Of a stretch of 64,000 nucleotides of DNA, positions 30,480 through 39,625 are shown in pieces. Positions within the stretch are counted from its first letter, which is position 1. Each line of letters opens with the position of its first letter. The DNA is from Streptomyces sp. CCM_MD2014. GTDB lineage: Bacteria > Actinomycetota > Actinomycetes > Streptomycetales > Streptomycetaceae. The notes below the pieces were generated by a model that saw only the letters and a program-made list of their open reading frames with translations, ran no database searches and was not told the origin of the DNA. Made by a program: the position numbers and the translations under genes. The stretch covers positions 3,720,001 through 3,784,000 of the forward strand of contig NZ_CP009754.1 in NCBI RefSeq assembly GCF_000772045.1, written 5' to 3'.

Positions 30480-31079
30480 TCAGCGCCCCCGGTAGACCAG
30501 CCGGCCGCCCACGACGGTGGCCACGCACGTGGACGCACCGTCCCGCACGAGCGCGGAGCGGTCGGGTACGTCGAACACCGCGAACCGCGCCGGCTTCCCG
30601 GGAGCGAGCCCGGGCAGCAGCACCAGCGGCACCGGTGAGAACGACGCCGGACCGGGCAGGCCGGCCGGACGCCCCGCCAGGGCGAGCCCCGCTCCGCGCA
30701 CCGCGTCCAGGGCCGCGCGGCTGCGCAGCTCGCCGGCGACGGCGACCGTGCCGTGCGCCAGCAGACGTTGTACCCCTCGGCGCGCGCTGGCGCCCCGCGC
30801 GGACGCGTTCGCGGCAAGGAGTGCCCGCGCGCGCTCCCCGAAGACCGGCTCGGTGCCCAGCCGGTCCGCTTCACGCGGGTCGGGGTGGTACGCCTGCTCC
30901 AGCAGTTCCGGGCCGTACGGGTTGAGCAGTCCGGGCGTCAGGATGCCGGGCCACCGGCGCACCCGCGCCCGCGGGTGGTCGGCGGCCAGTGTCTCGAACG
31001 GGCCGACGGCGGCGAGTTGCGCGCCGTCGGCCAGGACGGCCGTCTCGGGAGAGGCCTCGGCGACGTGGATCGTCAGCAC
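30480..31079 (-). CDS. Amidohydrolase-like protein lacking metal ligands
   Basis: 199 residues with the outline of an imidazolonepropionase/aminofutalosine-deaminase-type amidohydrolase but only half the usual length. The start looks like the beta-sandwich strand and then LTPGLLNPYGPELL, where active enzymes have P-G-x-x-N-x-H-x-H. Both metal-binding His are replaced. The end (VFDVPDRSALVRDG, then ATVVGGRLVYRGR) is the usual closing beta-sandwich. It is therefore probably not a hydrolase. GTG 31079 lies 7 bases after the mqnC stop with no ribosome binding site, so it is coupled to mqnC. Being next to mqnC suggests a menaquinone-related role, which is inference. Confidence 0.7.
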   Translation of the reverse strand: MLTIHVAEASPETAVLADGAQLAAVGPFETLAADHPRARVRRWPGILTPGLLNPYGPELLEQAYHPDPREADRLGTEPVFGERARALLAANASARGASARRGVQRLLAHGTVAVAGELRSRAALDAVRGAGLALAGRPAGLPGPASFSPVPLVLLPGLAPGKPARFAVFDVPDRSALVRDGASTCVATVVGGRLVYRGR

Positions 31080-31086
31080 GGCGGCG

Positions 31087-32286
31087 TCAGTTGGAGGCCA
31101 GCAGCTTCAGCTCGGGGTGGGCCGTGCCGCCCTCGATGGCCGTCGAGGAGATGTGGGAGACGACCCGCTCGTCGACGGGGTCGTTCGCCGGGTCGTCGTG
31201 CACGACCAGGTGCTCGTACGTGGTGGCCCGCTGGGCGGGCACCCGCCCCGCCTTGCGGATGAGGTCGATGATCTCCATCCGGTTGGAGCGGTGCTTGGCG
31301 CCGGCGGAGGAGACGACGTTCTCCTCCAGCATGATCGAGCCGAGGTCGTCCGCGCCGTAGTGCAGGGAGAGCTGGCCGACCTCCTTGCCGGTGGTCAGCC
31401 AGGAGCCCTGGATGTGGGCGACGTTGTCCAGGAACACGCGGGCGATGGCGATCATCCGCAGGTACTCGAAGAGCGTGGCCTGGGTGCGGCCCTTCAGGTG
31501 GTTGTTCTCGGGCTGGTAGGTGTACGGGATGAAGGCGCGGAAGCCGCCGGTGCGGTCCTGCACGTCCCGGATCATCCGCAGGTGCTCGATGCGCTCGGCG
31601 TTGGTCTCGCCGGTGCCCATGAGCATGGTGGAGGTCGACTCGACGCCCAGGTTGTGCGCGATCTCCATGATCTCCAGCCAGCGCTCGCCGGACTCCTTGA
31701 GCGGCGCGATGGCCTTGCGCGGGCGCTCGGGCAGCAGCTCCGCACCGGCACCGGCGAAGGAGTCGAGACCCGCGGCGTGGATACGGGTGATGGCCTCCTC
31801 GACCGAGACACCCGAGATCCGCGCCATGTGCTCGACCTCGCTCGCCCCCAGGCTGTGGATGACGAGTTCGGGGAACTCCTTCTTGATGGCGGCGAAGTGC
31901 TTCTCGTAGTACTCGACGCCGTAGTCCGGGTGGTGGCCGCCCTGGAACATGATCTGGGTGCCGCCCAGCTCGATCGTCTCCGCGCACCGGCGCAGGATGT
32001 CGTCGAGGTCGCGGCTCCAGCCCTTCTTGGTGTCCTTGGGGGCCGCGTAGAACGCGCAGAACTTGCACGCCGTGACGCACACGTTCGTGTAGTTGATGTT
32101 GCGCTCGATGATGTACGTCGCGATGTGCTCCGTACCGGCGTACCTGCGCCGGCGTACGGCGTCGGCGGCGGCGCCCAGCGCGTGCAGCGGGGCGTCGCGG
32201 TACAGGTCGAGCGCCTCTTCGGGAGTGATCCGCCCACCGGCGGCGGCGCGGTCGAGGATGGGCTGAAGGTCGGCCTTCTCGGTCAC
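31087..32286 (-). CDS. mqnC: Cyclic dehypoxanthinyl futalosine synthase
   Basis: A radical-SAM enzyme of the futalosine menaquinone pathway, 399 residues. It cyclises dehypoxanthinyl futalosine to the spiro intermediate. The [4Fe-4S]/SAM motif is CVTACKFC (C70, C74, C77), preceded by the family segment ERNINYTNVC. TQIMFQGGHHPDYG and FAGAGAELLPERPR are conserved in MqnC and separate it from MqnE, which is also in this window at 51854-53017. The start is GTG at 32286. The amidohydrolase-like gene follows closely. Confidence 0.95.
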   Translation of the reverse strand: MTEKADLQPILDRAAAGGRITPEEALDLYRDAPLHALGAAADAVRRRRYAGTEHIATYIIERNINYTNVCVTACKFCAFYAAPKDTKKGWSRDLDDILRRCAETIELGGTQIMFQGGHHPDYGVEYYEKHFAAIKKEFPELVIHSLGASEVEHMARISGVSVEEAITRIHAAGLDSFAGAGAELLPERPRKAIAPLKESGERWLEIMEIAHNLGVESTSTMLMGTGETNAERIEHLRMIRDVQDRTGGFRAFIPYTYQPENNHLKGRTQATLFEYLRMIAIARVFLDNVAHIQGSWLTTGKEVGQLSLHYGADDLGSIMLEENVVSSAGAKHRSNRMEIIDLIRKAGRVPAQRATTYEHLVVHDDPANDPVDERVVSHISSTAIEGGTAHPELKLLASN

Positions 32287-32364
32287 CGGCGTCCCTTTCG
32301 CAAGGTTCGTAAGGGTTGTGGACGGACCTGCCCAGCGTACGCCAGGCCTTTCGCCCGCTCGTGG

Positions 32365-33120
32365 TCAGGCCGCGTACGCCCCGGCCAGGACGCCGAGGAA
32401 GGCGCCGGCGATCAGGAACGGGCCGAAGGGGATGGCCGTCTTGCGGTCCGCGCGCCGGACGGCGAGGAGGGCGCCGCCGTACAACGCCCCGAGCAGGAAC
32501 CCGGCGAAGGTGCCCAGCATCAGCGTGGGCCAGCCGTACCAGCCGAGGGCGGCACCGGCCGTGAGGGCGAGCTTGACGTCGCCGAAGCCCATGCCGGCCG
32601 GGTTGATGAGGAACAGCACGAGGTAGCCGGCGCCGAGGGCGAGGGCGCCCAGCAGGGCGGTGGTCCACTCCCCCGCGTGCTCGGGCACGAGCGCGGTGAG
32701 CCCGAGCAGGGCGAGTGCGGCGCCGGCGAGCGGCAGGGTGAGCGGGTCGGGCAGCCGCCGTACCTTCAGGTCGACGACGGTGAGCAGTACGCCGACGGGG
32801 GCGAGCAGCAGCCAGACGGCGGCCTCGGGCCGGGTGCCGGTGGCGGCGGCGAGGGCGGCGCAGACGAGGGCGGTGACGGTGGCGAGGGAGGCGGTGCGGG
32901 GGCCGTAAGAGGTCTGGCCGGCCGCGCACTGCCCGCACCTGGCCGGGCCGAGCCACCCCCGGACGGGGTGCTCCCGTGGACACAGCTCCCGCCACGCCTC
33001 CCCGGAGGGCGCCGAGAAGCGATAGGCGGCACGCGGCAGCACCGCGCCCGTCGCCACGCCCCAGAGCGCGGCGACGAGGACGACCACGAGATCGATGTCG
33101 ATGACGGTGTCGATGCTCAT
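32365..33120 (-). CDS. A24-family prepilin peptidase
   Basis: A membrane aspartic peptidase of 251 residues with about seven helices. The two catalytic Asp are seen in TVVDLKVRRLPDPLTLP and in the GFGDVKLALTAG segment (family GxGD motif). A zinc-like pair (C…CGQC) lies near residue 55-60. Enzymes of this family process prepilin-like proteins of type IV or Tad pili and type II secretion, and no pilin or tad gene is nearby. ATG 33120 has a weak ribosome binding site and the frame upstream is coding-like, so the start is uncertain. It lies 78 bases upstream of mqnC on the same strand. Confidence 0.85.
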   Translation of the reverse strand: MSIDTVIDIDLVVVLVAALWGVATGAVLPRAAYRFSAPSGEAWRELCPREHPVRGWLGPARCGQCAAGQTSYGPRTASLATVTALVCAALAAATGTRPEAAVWLLLAPVGVLLTVVDLKVRRLPDPLTLPLAGAALALLGLTALVPEHAGEWTTALLGALALGAGYLVLFLINPAGMGFGDVKLALTAGAALGWYGWPTLMLGTFAGFLLGALYGGALLAVRRADRKTAIPFGPFLIAGAFLGVLAGAYAA

Positions 33121-33703
33121 CCGGCAGCGGCCGACCGCCGCCCCCGCATGGGCGGGGGGGTGCGGTTCCTCGAAGCGGAGGACGCCGAGGGGGCCGTCGA
33201 GCTCGGGGAGCTGGATGTGCGGCGTCGCGGCATGGGCGGAGTCCTGGGTCGTGGTCGTGATCGCGGGCCGAGAAGGTCGCGAGGGCGTCCGGCAAGAGGG
33301 GTGCGCTGAGCCTACCGAGATCTTATGGACTCCCACCGACGGCGGCGAAGGGGGCGAGGAAGGCCCACCCCACAACGTCCGTCCGCTTCACGACCTTTGC
33401 CCGCCGTTGCGGCAAGAGGCCGCGTACGCACCCCTGACAGCTTCGTTCCCCGTCGTACGCGCCGTACCTCCCGGGGGAAACCAGTGGGCCGCAGCGTACT
33501 CACCATGGCCGCCGCCACCTTCGCCGCGACGTGAGCCTGCCCGACGGCCTGAAGCTGGTCTTCGGCTTCTAGAGGCCACTTCGAGATCCAGTCCATCAAC
33601 CGCTGAAGGGATCCTCTGCCTGACCGGTATCCGACCCGGATAAGCCGAGTAACGGGCGGTCGGAGCCACTACGCTGAGCGCCTTCACACCCCGGGAGGTT
33701 CGG
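33121..33703. other. Intergenic region upstream of the prepilin peptidase
   Basis: 583 bases with no gene I can support. The part 33121-33295 has strong third-position GC on the minus strand, in frame with the peptidase, but no good start codon. The part 33310-33600 has mixed codon use, and a short frame ending SLPDGLKLVFGF (stop near 33570, plus strand) looks like a scrap of a lost gene's C-terminus, without a match I can name. Confidence 0.4.
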
Positions 33704-34984
33704 TTGGCAGGGCGGAGCGCGCTGGGACAGGACTTCCGGCGGCTGTGGGGCGCCTACACGGTCAGCGCGGTCGGCAGTGCCGTCGGGATGGGGGCGTTGC
33801 CGCTGATCGCTCTGCTGGTGCTGGACTGCTCCGCGTTCCAGGTCTCCGCGCTCGCCGCATTGTCCGCGCTGGCCAGTGGGGTGATCGCTCTGCCGCTCGG
33901 TGTGCGCATCGAGCACCGGTACAAGCGCCCGGTCATGATCACCGCCGACCTGGTCCGCTGCGCGGTGCTGGCGAGCGTTCCCGCCGCCATGGCATTCGAC
34001 GGGCTCACTTTCACCCACCTGTGCGTCGTCGGCGTTCTCCAGACGGCGGCGTCCGTCGCGTTCGACGCGGCGAGTGGGGCGCACCTGAAGACACTCGTCC
34101 TGCCCCAGCACCGCATCCACGCCAACAGCCTGTTCGAGACGACCAGATGGATCAGCGTCAGCGCCGGCCCGCCCGTCGGAGGACTGCTGATCGGGGCACT
34201 GGGCGCGGCCGCCACGTTGGTGGTCGACGCGCTGTCCTTCCTCGGGTCGGCCTTGGGCATCCGCCTCATCCGGCAGCCCGAGCCCGCGCCGCCGGCACGC
34301 GCCACCGCTCCTCACCTGCGCCGCGACATCGCCGCCGGCTGGCGGTATCTCCTCCGGCATCCGGGGCTGCGACCGCTGTTCTTCAACTCGCTGCTCTTCG
34401 GCGGGTCCGTCATGATGACGTCGCCGCTGATGGCCGTCCTCATGCTGGACGACCTCGGCCTGGCGGCGTGGCAGTACGGACTCGCCCTGGGACTGCCGTG
34501 CCTGGGCGGCGTGCTCGGCGCCCGCCTGACTCCGCAGCTCACCCGGCGATTCGGAGAGCGTCGGGTTCTGCTGCTGTCCGGTGTCGCACGCACCGTGTGG
34601 ACGGTCCTGCTGCCGCTGACGCCCTCGGGAGCACTGGGCGTGTTCGTCATCGTGGCGGCCGACTTCGGCCTGCTCTTCTCGGCTGGCGTCTTCAACCCGT
34701 CGTTCACCACGTATCGCATGGCGGCCACACCGGACGCCTTCATGTCCCGCGTCGGCACGTCCTGGTCCGTCGGCTCGAAGGCGTCCCAGGCCGCCTTCGT
34801 GATCGCCGGCGGTCTCCTCGCCGCCGCGGCGGGGGTACGCGGCACCCTGCTCATCGCCGGCCTGCTCTGCCTGGGGAGCGCGCTGCTTCTGCCCTGGCGA
34901 AGGGCGCGGTACTCCACCGGGCACGTTCCGGGCCCCGCGACGGAGGCGGCCCCGGCCCCGGCTGCGGACAGTCCGTCCGCCTAG
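33704..34984 (+). CDS. MFS transporter (putative drug exporter)
   Basis: 426 residues with 11-12 predicted transmembrane helices arranged as two halves, with a central charged loop around residues 190-205. The cytoplasmic loop GVRIEHRYKRPVMITADLVR corresponds to MFS motif A of the MacB/enterobactin-exporter-like group. The TTG start at 33704 is supported by GGGAGG 5 bases upstream. The C-terminal ~25 residues are Ala/Pro-rich. The substrate cannot be inferred and no regulator gene is attached. Confidence 0.88.
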   Translation: MAGRSALGQDFRRLWGAYTVSAVGSAVGMGALPLIALLVLDCSAFQVSALAALSALASGVIALPLGVRIEHRYKRPVMITADLVRCAVLASVPAAMAFDGLTFTHLCVVGVLQTAASVAFDAASGAHLKTLVLPQHRIHANSLFETTRWISVSAGPPVGGLLIGALGAAATLVVDALSFLGSALGIRLIRQPEPAPPARATAPHLRRDIAAGWRYLLRHPGLRPLFFNSLLFGGSVMMTSPLMAVLMLDDLGLAAWQYGLALGLPCLGGVLGARLTPQLTRRFGERRVLLLSGVARTVWTVLLPLTPSGALGVFVIVAADFGLLFSAGVFNPSFTTYRMAATPDAFMSRVGTSWSVGSKASQAAFVIAGGLLAAAAGVRGTLLIAGLLCLGSALLLPWRRARYSTGHVPGPATEAAPAPAADSPSA

Positions 34985-35033
34985 GGGGTGCCCCGGACTG
35001 CGGTGACGTGACTGTGTCGGGGGCGGGAGGGCA

Positions 35034-35160
35034 ATGCCCGCAGTGAGGACTTCGAGCCATGAGCCGGCGGACTCGCATGTACTCGGCCTGGACACGGGCC
35101 CGAGGCCCGGCGATCCGGGCCACATCCGCGAACTTGCCCACACGCTGCGCGACGTCGCCC
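35034..35160 (+). pseudogene. Fragment like the N-terminus of T7SS-secreted proteins
   Basis: From the ATG at 35034 (GGGAGG just upstream) the frame reads a short lead and then VLGLDTGPRPGDPGHIRELA followed by HTLRDVA. This closely follows the start of actinobacterial putative T7SS-secreted proteins (…VLDLDxDPTPGDPxxVRxLAxxLxDFA…). The similarity stops after ~42 residues and the frame runs on only as antisense of the kinase gene. It looks like a remnant of a deleted effector-type gene. The match is from memory of the family pattern. Confidence 0.35.
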
Positions 35161-35233
35161 GGTCGACGCCGTCCCGCACACCGCGCACCGCGCCCCCCGC
35201 GGATCCCAAGACGAGCACCCCTCCCGTGCCCAC

Positions 35234-35269
35234 ACGGGCCGCAGGGGGCGAAGCGCCGCTGCGGCCCGT
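35234..35269 (-). terminator. Hairpin after the PQQ-repeat Ser/Thr kinase gene
   Basis: A perfect 11-bp outer stem (ACGGGCCGCAG at 35234-35244 with its complement at 35259-35269) and an inner GGCG/CGCC pair, 8 bases past the kinase stop. Confidence 0.7.
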
Positions 35270-35277
35270 CGTCCTCG

Positions 35278-37584
35278 CTACACCGCCGGGAGCGCGTAGA
35301 TCTCGTGGCCGTGCGTCGCCAGAAGTCGGTTGCCCGCGAGGGCGACCTGCCACGGCTCGCCGGCGGCCTTGCTGTCGGTGTACGTCCAGCGGAGCTTGCC
35401 CGTGCGTGTCTCCAGGGCGACGATGCCGCCGTCGACGGCGCCGGTTGCTCCATAGAGGGTCGAACCCACGCGGCGGAACGACTCCGGGCCGTCGACGTCC
35501 AGTTCGTCGCAGAGCCACTTCCGCTTGCCGGTCTTGACGTTGACGGCCCACACGCCGTCGTCGTGGTCGCTGACGTAGAGCACGCCGTCGGCGACCGTTG
35601 GGTTGTCGAAGCCGCGTCGTCCGGCAGGGTCGAGTGTCCAGACCGTCGTGCCCTTCTCCACGTCGACGGCCGTGAGTTCATCGCCCGGGAGGAAGACCAG
35701 GCCGTTCGCGACCGTGGGCTGCCAGGACCACTCGTCACCGATCTTCCTGGTCCACACCTGACCGCCGGTGGCGGTGTCCCGGACGGTGAGGTTGAGGTTG
35801 GAGTCGGCGTAGACCAGGTACTTGCCCGAGGCGGTGCCCTGGACGTCGTAGTCCTTCGTGCCCCAGTCCCGGTGCTCGACCCACGCCGTCTTTCCCGTGG
35901 TGTGGCTGACGGCCGCGACGGCCGTACGGTACTCGGTGGCGCTCTTCGCCTGACCGTGGTCGGTCGCAGTGACGTAGACGTTCTTGTCGTCGATGGCGAT
36001 CGTGTCCTCGACGGACAACTGCTTGCCGAGGCGGCTGCGCCAGGCCTCATCGCCGGTCTTGACGTCGTAGGCGACCAGGGCACCCTCGTAGTCGCCGTCG
36101 GCGAGGAACACCTTGCCGTCGTGAAAGAGGAGTTGGGCTCCGGGTCGGCAGATGCCCGCCTTGGTCCAGCGGGCCTTGCCGGTCCGGACGTCGTAGGCCA
36201 CGAGCGGGTCGCCGCTGATCAGGAGCAGTCCTTCGTGGGTAAGGAGTGGTACGCGCGGACTGGTGCTGTCCTCCTCGGCCGACTCGTGCCACAGCGGCTG
36301 CGGGGCCACCCCGGCGGGCGGTGTCGTGAAATTCTCCTCCACCGGCTCGGCCTCAGCACGGCTGCCCGAAGCCCCCGTCGCGTCCTCGGACCCGTCGCCG
36401 GAGGTGAGGGCCCACGCGACGCCGCCGCCGACCACCGCAACGGCTGCCGCGCCTCCCACGGCCATGCCGAGTACCCGACGACGGGACCGGGCAGGAGCGG
36501 ATGGTGGGGCCTCGCCGAGTCGGACGGTGCCGGGCAGGGGCGTCCCGTACGCGGGTACCGGGGTCCCGCCGGGCGCCGGGCCATGACCGGTCGTTCCGGT
36601 CGACGGCGAGCCGTCGAGCATGGTGGGTGCCGGGCCGAATCCCGTTGTCGCCCGCTCCTGTGACTGGGGAACGGTTCGCGGCGTCTCGGGTGCCTCCAGG
36701 TCCAGGATCCCTGCGGCGTGGGTCGCGATGGTCGAGGCCACGGCCGACGGCAGCCAGTCGTGGAGGGCGGCGTCGATGCCCTGCCCGGCCAACGCGGCGA
36801 CGATCTCACCTGGCGCCGGACGCTGGGTCGGGTCCTTCATCAGGCAGGCGCGGACGAGCCCCAGCAAGGACGGGGGCACGCCCGTCAGGTCGGCTTCTCC
36901 GTGCACGACCTGGTAGAGGAGCCCCGCGTGGGAGGTCGTGCCGTCGCCGAAGGCACCCCGCCCGGTGGCCGCGAACGCGAGTACGGAGCCGAGGGAGAAG
37001 ACATCGCCCGCGACACCGACGTCCTTGCCCATCGCTTGCTCCGGCGACATGTAACCGGGCGAGCCGACCACCACTCCCGTCTGGGTCATGCGGCTGCCGT
37101 CCACCGCCCGTGCGATGCCGAAGTCGATGAGCCGAGGTCCGTCGGCGGCCAGCAGGACGTTGGAAGGCTTGAGATCCCGGTGCATCAGGCCTGCCGCGTG
37201 AATGTCCTGCAGGGCGGCGGCCAGACCGGCGGCCAACGCGCGTACCGTGCGCTCGGGCAACGCCCCGTGAGCCCCGACCACGTCGGTCAGATCGGGGCCG
37301 AGGACGTACGACGTGGCAAGCCACGGCAGAGGCGCGTCCGGGTCGGCATCCACGACGGGGGCGGTGAACCGACCGGAGACCGCCTTCGCGATCTCGACCT
37401 CGTGCCGGAAGCGCTCGCGGAAGTCGTGGTCCGCCGCGAGATCGGGACGGACCACCTTGACCGCGACGGTACGGCCACCAGGCGATCGGGCGAGGTAGAC
37501 GCGGCCCATTCCACCGGCGCCAAGCCTTCGCAGGAGGCGGTAACTGCCCAGCTCCTGCGGATCGTCCGATTGCAGTGTCTCCAT
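35278..37584 (-). CDS. Ser/Thr protein kinase with PQQ-type beta-propeller
   Basis: 768 residues. The N-terminal Hanks kinase has the glycine loop LGAGGMGRVYLA (21-32), ATP Lys43, HRDLKPSN (134-141) and DFG (153-155), so it should be active. After a Pro/Thr-rich linker comes one transmembrane helix (about 385-408). Outside it, a beta-propeller of PQQ-like repeats follows, each with a W or K in a T-G-K-x-x-W pattern (for example RTGKARWTK, KTGDEAWRSR, KTGKRKWLC, RTGKLRWTY). The sensed ligand is unknown. ATG 37584. It is the first of four sensor kinases in the window; the gene and its neighbour at 37729 are in the same orientation. Confidence 0.92.
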   Translation of the reverse strand: METLQSDDPQELGSYRLLRRLGAGGMGRVYLARSPGGRTVAVKVVRPDLAADHDFRERFRHEVEIAKAVSGRFTAPVVDADPDAPLPWLATSYVLGPDLTDVVGAHGALPERTVRALAAGLAAALQDIHAAGLMHRDLKPSNVLLAADGPRLIDFGIARAVDGSRMTQTGVVVGSPGYMSPEQAMGKDVGVAGDVFSLGSVLAFAATGRGAFGDGTTSHAGLLYQVVHGEADLTGVPPSLLGLVRACLMKDPTQRPAPGEIVAALAGQGIDAALHDWLPSAVASTIATHAAGILDLEAPETPRTVPQSQERATTGFGPAPTMLDGSPSTGTTGHGPAPGGTPVPAYGTPLPGTVRLGEAPPSAPARSRRRVLGMAVGGAAAVAVVGGGVAWALTSGDGSEDATGASGSRAEAEPVEENFTTPPAGVAPQPLWHESAEEDSTSPRVPLLTHEGLLLISGDPLVAYDVRTGKARWTKAGICRPGAQLLFHDGKVFLADGDYEGALVAYDVKTGDEAWRSRLGKQLSVEDTIAIDDKNVYVTATDHGQAKSATEYRTAVAAVSHTTGKTAWVEHRDWGTKDYDVQGTASGKYLVYADSNLNLTVRDTATGGQVWTRKIGDEWSWQPTVANGLVFLPGDELTAVDVEKGTTVWTLDPAGRRGFDNPTVADGVLYVSDHDDGVWAVNVKTGKRKWLCDELDVDGPESFRRVGSTLYGATGAVDGGIVALETRTGKLRWTYTDSKAAGEPWQVALAGNRLLATHGHEIYALPAV

Positions 37585-37728
37585 AGCGGGCCTTCCCCGT
37601 CGCGAAACCTTGACGAACAGTCATCCCATGGCCGGATGTTCGTGTCGCAGACACAGTAGTAAGTAGGGGGTGGAGACATCGCAGGGGCTTGTCGCGGCGA
37701 GGCAGTGGGTGGGCGGGGCCCCGACCCG

Positions 37729-39546
37729 CTACCTGACCTTCGACAGCCGTGCCTTCGGGCGCCCCGACTCCTCGCTCTTCGACGCGTAGTCGAGGTCGTC
37801 GCCGACCGGGGTGAAGGTGACGGTGGTGGGCGCGGGGTTGCAGCCGTCGTGGTTGCCCTCGGCGCCGACGGAAGCGGCGACGATCTGCTTCTCCGTGACC
37901 TTCTTGAGGGTGATCACGTCGACGCAGACGCCGCCCAGCGCGTCGGTCTGGCGGAGCCTGCCCAGTTCCTCCCCGACGTCGGCCTGCTCGATGGTGATGC
38001 GGAAGGTGCCCAGCGGCAGTTTGCCGTTCAGGGCGGCAGCCTGGCCCTCCCAGGTGCCGAGGTAACGCCCGGGCAGGGTGCCGGCGGTGGCGGCGGGCGG
38101 TTCGTGGGAGCCGTCGTCGCCGCCCGCGTTGCTCGCGTCGCCGCCCGGGCCCGGCAGCAGGTCCAGGACGAACACCGTCCCGACCGTCACCGCCGCCAGC
38201 GCGCCCGCCACCGCGAGCGCCACCGTGCAGCTGAGCCGTCGGCCCCGTCCGCCGGCGCCCTGCGTGGAGGTCGCCGCGACGGAGAGGGCGAGCCTGCCCG
38301 GAGGGTGCGTCGGGCCCGGGTCGGCGCCGGGCTCGGGATCCCTCGGGCCGGGGACGGACGAGGGCGAGGGCGAGGGCACGGGCCCAGGCGACGCGAAGGA
38401 AGGCGGGGCGGGCGTCGGCATCACCGGCGGGGGACCGAAGGTTCCGGGGGAGGCGTCCGTCCCTGGCCCGTCGCCCACCGGCCCCGGGGAGTCCCCCGGC
38501 CCGGTCCCGCCGCCCACCGGCCCCGGGGACGCCTCCGCCGCGGTCCCGCCAGCCGCCGTGATCGACGGGCGGCTGAAGCCCACGGGTCCCGATGCCCCGG
38601 GCTCCCCCGCGCCCGCCCCCGCCCCCGACGCCGCCGCCTCCAGGTTCAGCAGCTGTACGGCGCTGCGGCTGACCCGCTCCACCAGCGCCCCCGGCAGCCA
38701 GCCGCCGGTCACCAGGCTGGCCGCGCCCTCGGGGGCCAGGCGGCGGGCCACCTCCCCGGGGGCCGGGCGGGCGGACGGGTCCTTGGCCAGGCAGGACGCG
38801 ACCACCTCGCGCAGGTCTCCGTCGGGACCGGCGAGGCCGTCGAGGCCGTCCAGCCGGGGCTCCTCGTGGACGACCTTGTAGAGCAGCGCGGCCGAGGAGT
38901 CCCCGGGGAAGGGTGGCTGCCCCGTCGCCGCGTACGCCAGTACCGCGCCCAGTGAGAAGACGTCCGCCGCCCCCGTCACGCCCTTGCCGAGGATCTGCTC
39001 GGGCGACATGTAGCCGGGGGAGCCGATCGACACGCCGGTGGAGGTGAGCGAGGCCGTCCCGTCCGTGGCGCGGGCGATGCCGAAGTCGATCAGGAGGGGG
39101 CCGTCGAGGGTGAGGAGGACGTTGGAGGGCTTGACGTCGCGGTGGACGAGGCCCAGGCCGTGCACCGCCGCCAGCGCCTCGCCGAGGCCGGCGCCGAGCG
39201 CTCGTACCGAGTGGGCGGGCAGCGGGCCGCCGTCCGCGACGGCCGCCGTGAGGGAGGGACCGGCCGCGTACGCCGTGGCGACCCACGGCACGCGCGCCTC
39301 GGGGTCCGCGTCCAGTACCGGCGCGGTCCAGGCGCCGCCGACCCGCCGCGCGGCATCCACCTCGCGCCGGAACCGGGCCCGGAACTCCTCGTCCAGCGCG
39401 AAGTGCGGGTGCACGATCTTCACCGCGACCGTGCGGCCCCCGGCGCTGCGGCCCAGGTAGACCCGGCCCATGCCGCCGGAGCCCAGCCGGCCCAGCAGCC
39501 GGTAGGGCCCCACGACGGTGGGTTCGTCGTCGTCGAGCGGCCGCAT
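37729..39546 (-). CDS. Ser/Thr protein kinase with unique extracellular domain
   Basis: 605 residues. The kinase domain has LGSGGMGRVYLG (21-32), Lys43, HRDVKPSN (135-142) and DFG (154-156). A long Pro/Gly/Ser/Asp linker (~310-430) precedes a single transmembrane helix (~440-465, starting VALAVAGALAAVTVG). The outer domain of ~130 residues (LPGRYLGTWEGQAAALNG …) resembles lipocalin-like small beta domains seen after kinases in streptomycetes; two Cys could form a disulfide. The ligand is unknown. ATG 39546. The gene lies 79 bases upstream (in genome order) of mqnA, on the same strand, separated by a hairpin. Confidence 0.9.
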   Translation of the reverse strand: MRPLDDDEPTVVGPYRLLGRLGSGGMGRVYLGRSAGGRTVAVKIVHPHFALDEEFRARFRREVDAARRVGGAWTAPVLDADPEARVPWVATAYAAGPSLTAAVADGGPLPAHSVRALGAGLGEALAAVHGLGLVHRDVKPSNVLLTLDGPLLIDFGIARATDGTASLTSTGVSIGSPGYMSPEQILGKGVTGAADVFSLGAVLAYAATGQPPFPGDSSAALLYKVVHEEPRLDGLDGLAGPDGDLREVVASCLAKDPSARPAPGEVARRLAPEGAASLVTGGWLPGALVERVSRSAVQLLNLEAAASGAGAGAGEPGASGPVGFSRPSITAAGGTAAEASPGPVGGGTGPGDSPGPVGDGPGTDASPGTFGPPPVMPTPAPPSFASPGPVPSPSPSSVPGPRDPEPGADPGPTHPPGRLALSVAATSTQGAGGRGRRLSCTVALAVAGALAAVTVGTVFVLDLLPGPGGDASNAGGDDGSHEPPAATAGTLPGRYLGTWEGQAAALNGKLPLGTFRITIEQADVGEELGRLRQTDALGGVCVDVITLKKVTEKQIVAASVGAEGNHDGCNPAPTTVTFTPVGDDLDYASKSEESGRPKARLSKVR

Positions 39547-39599
39547 GGCGCCACCCCTCCCCCGTACGCCGGCCGGTACCTGCCAGCAGGGTAGTGGGC

Positions 39600-39623
39600 C
39601 GCCCGGGCCGGGTAACCCGGGCG
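39600..39623 (-). terminator. Hairpin after mqnA
   Basis: The inverted repeat CGCCCGGG (39600-39607) / CCCGGGCG (39616-39623) starts 2 bases past the mqnA stop and separates it from the kinase promoter. Confidence 0.6.
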
Positions 39624-39625
39624 TG

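Noticed and set aside
33312..33687. Small frames in the gap before the MFS gene
   Set aside because: Mixed codon use, no ribosome binding sites and no recognisable domain.
35059..36663. 534-codon plus-strand frame opposite the PQQ-repeat kinase
   Set aside because: It is antisense to a complete kinase gene, and the translation has no domain. Only the first ~125 bases, in another frame (from 35034), look like real coding sequence.
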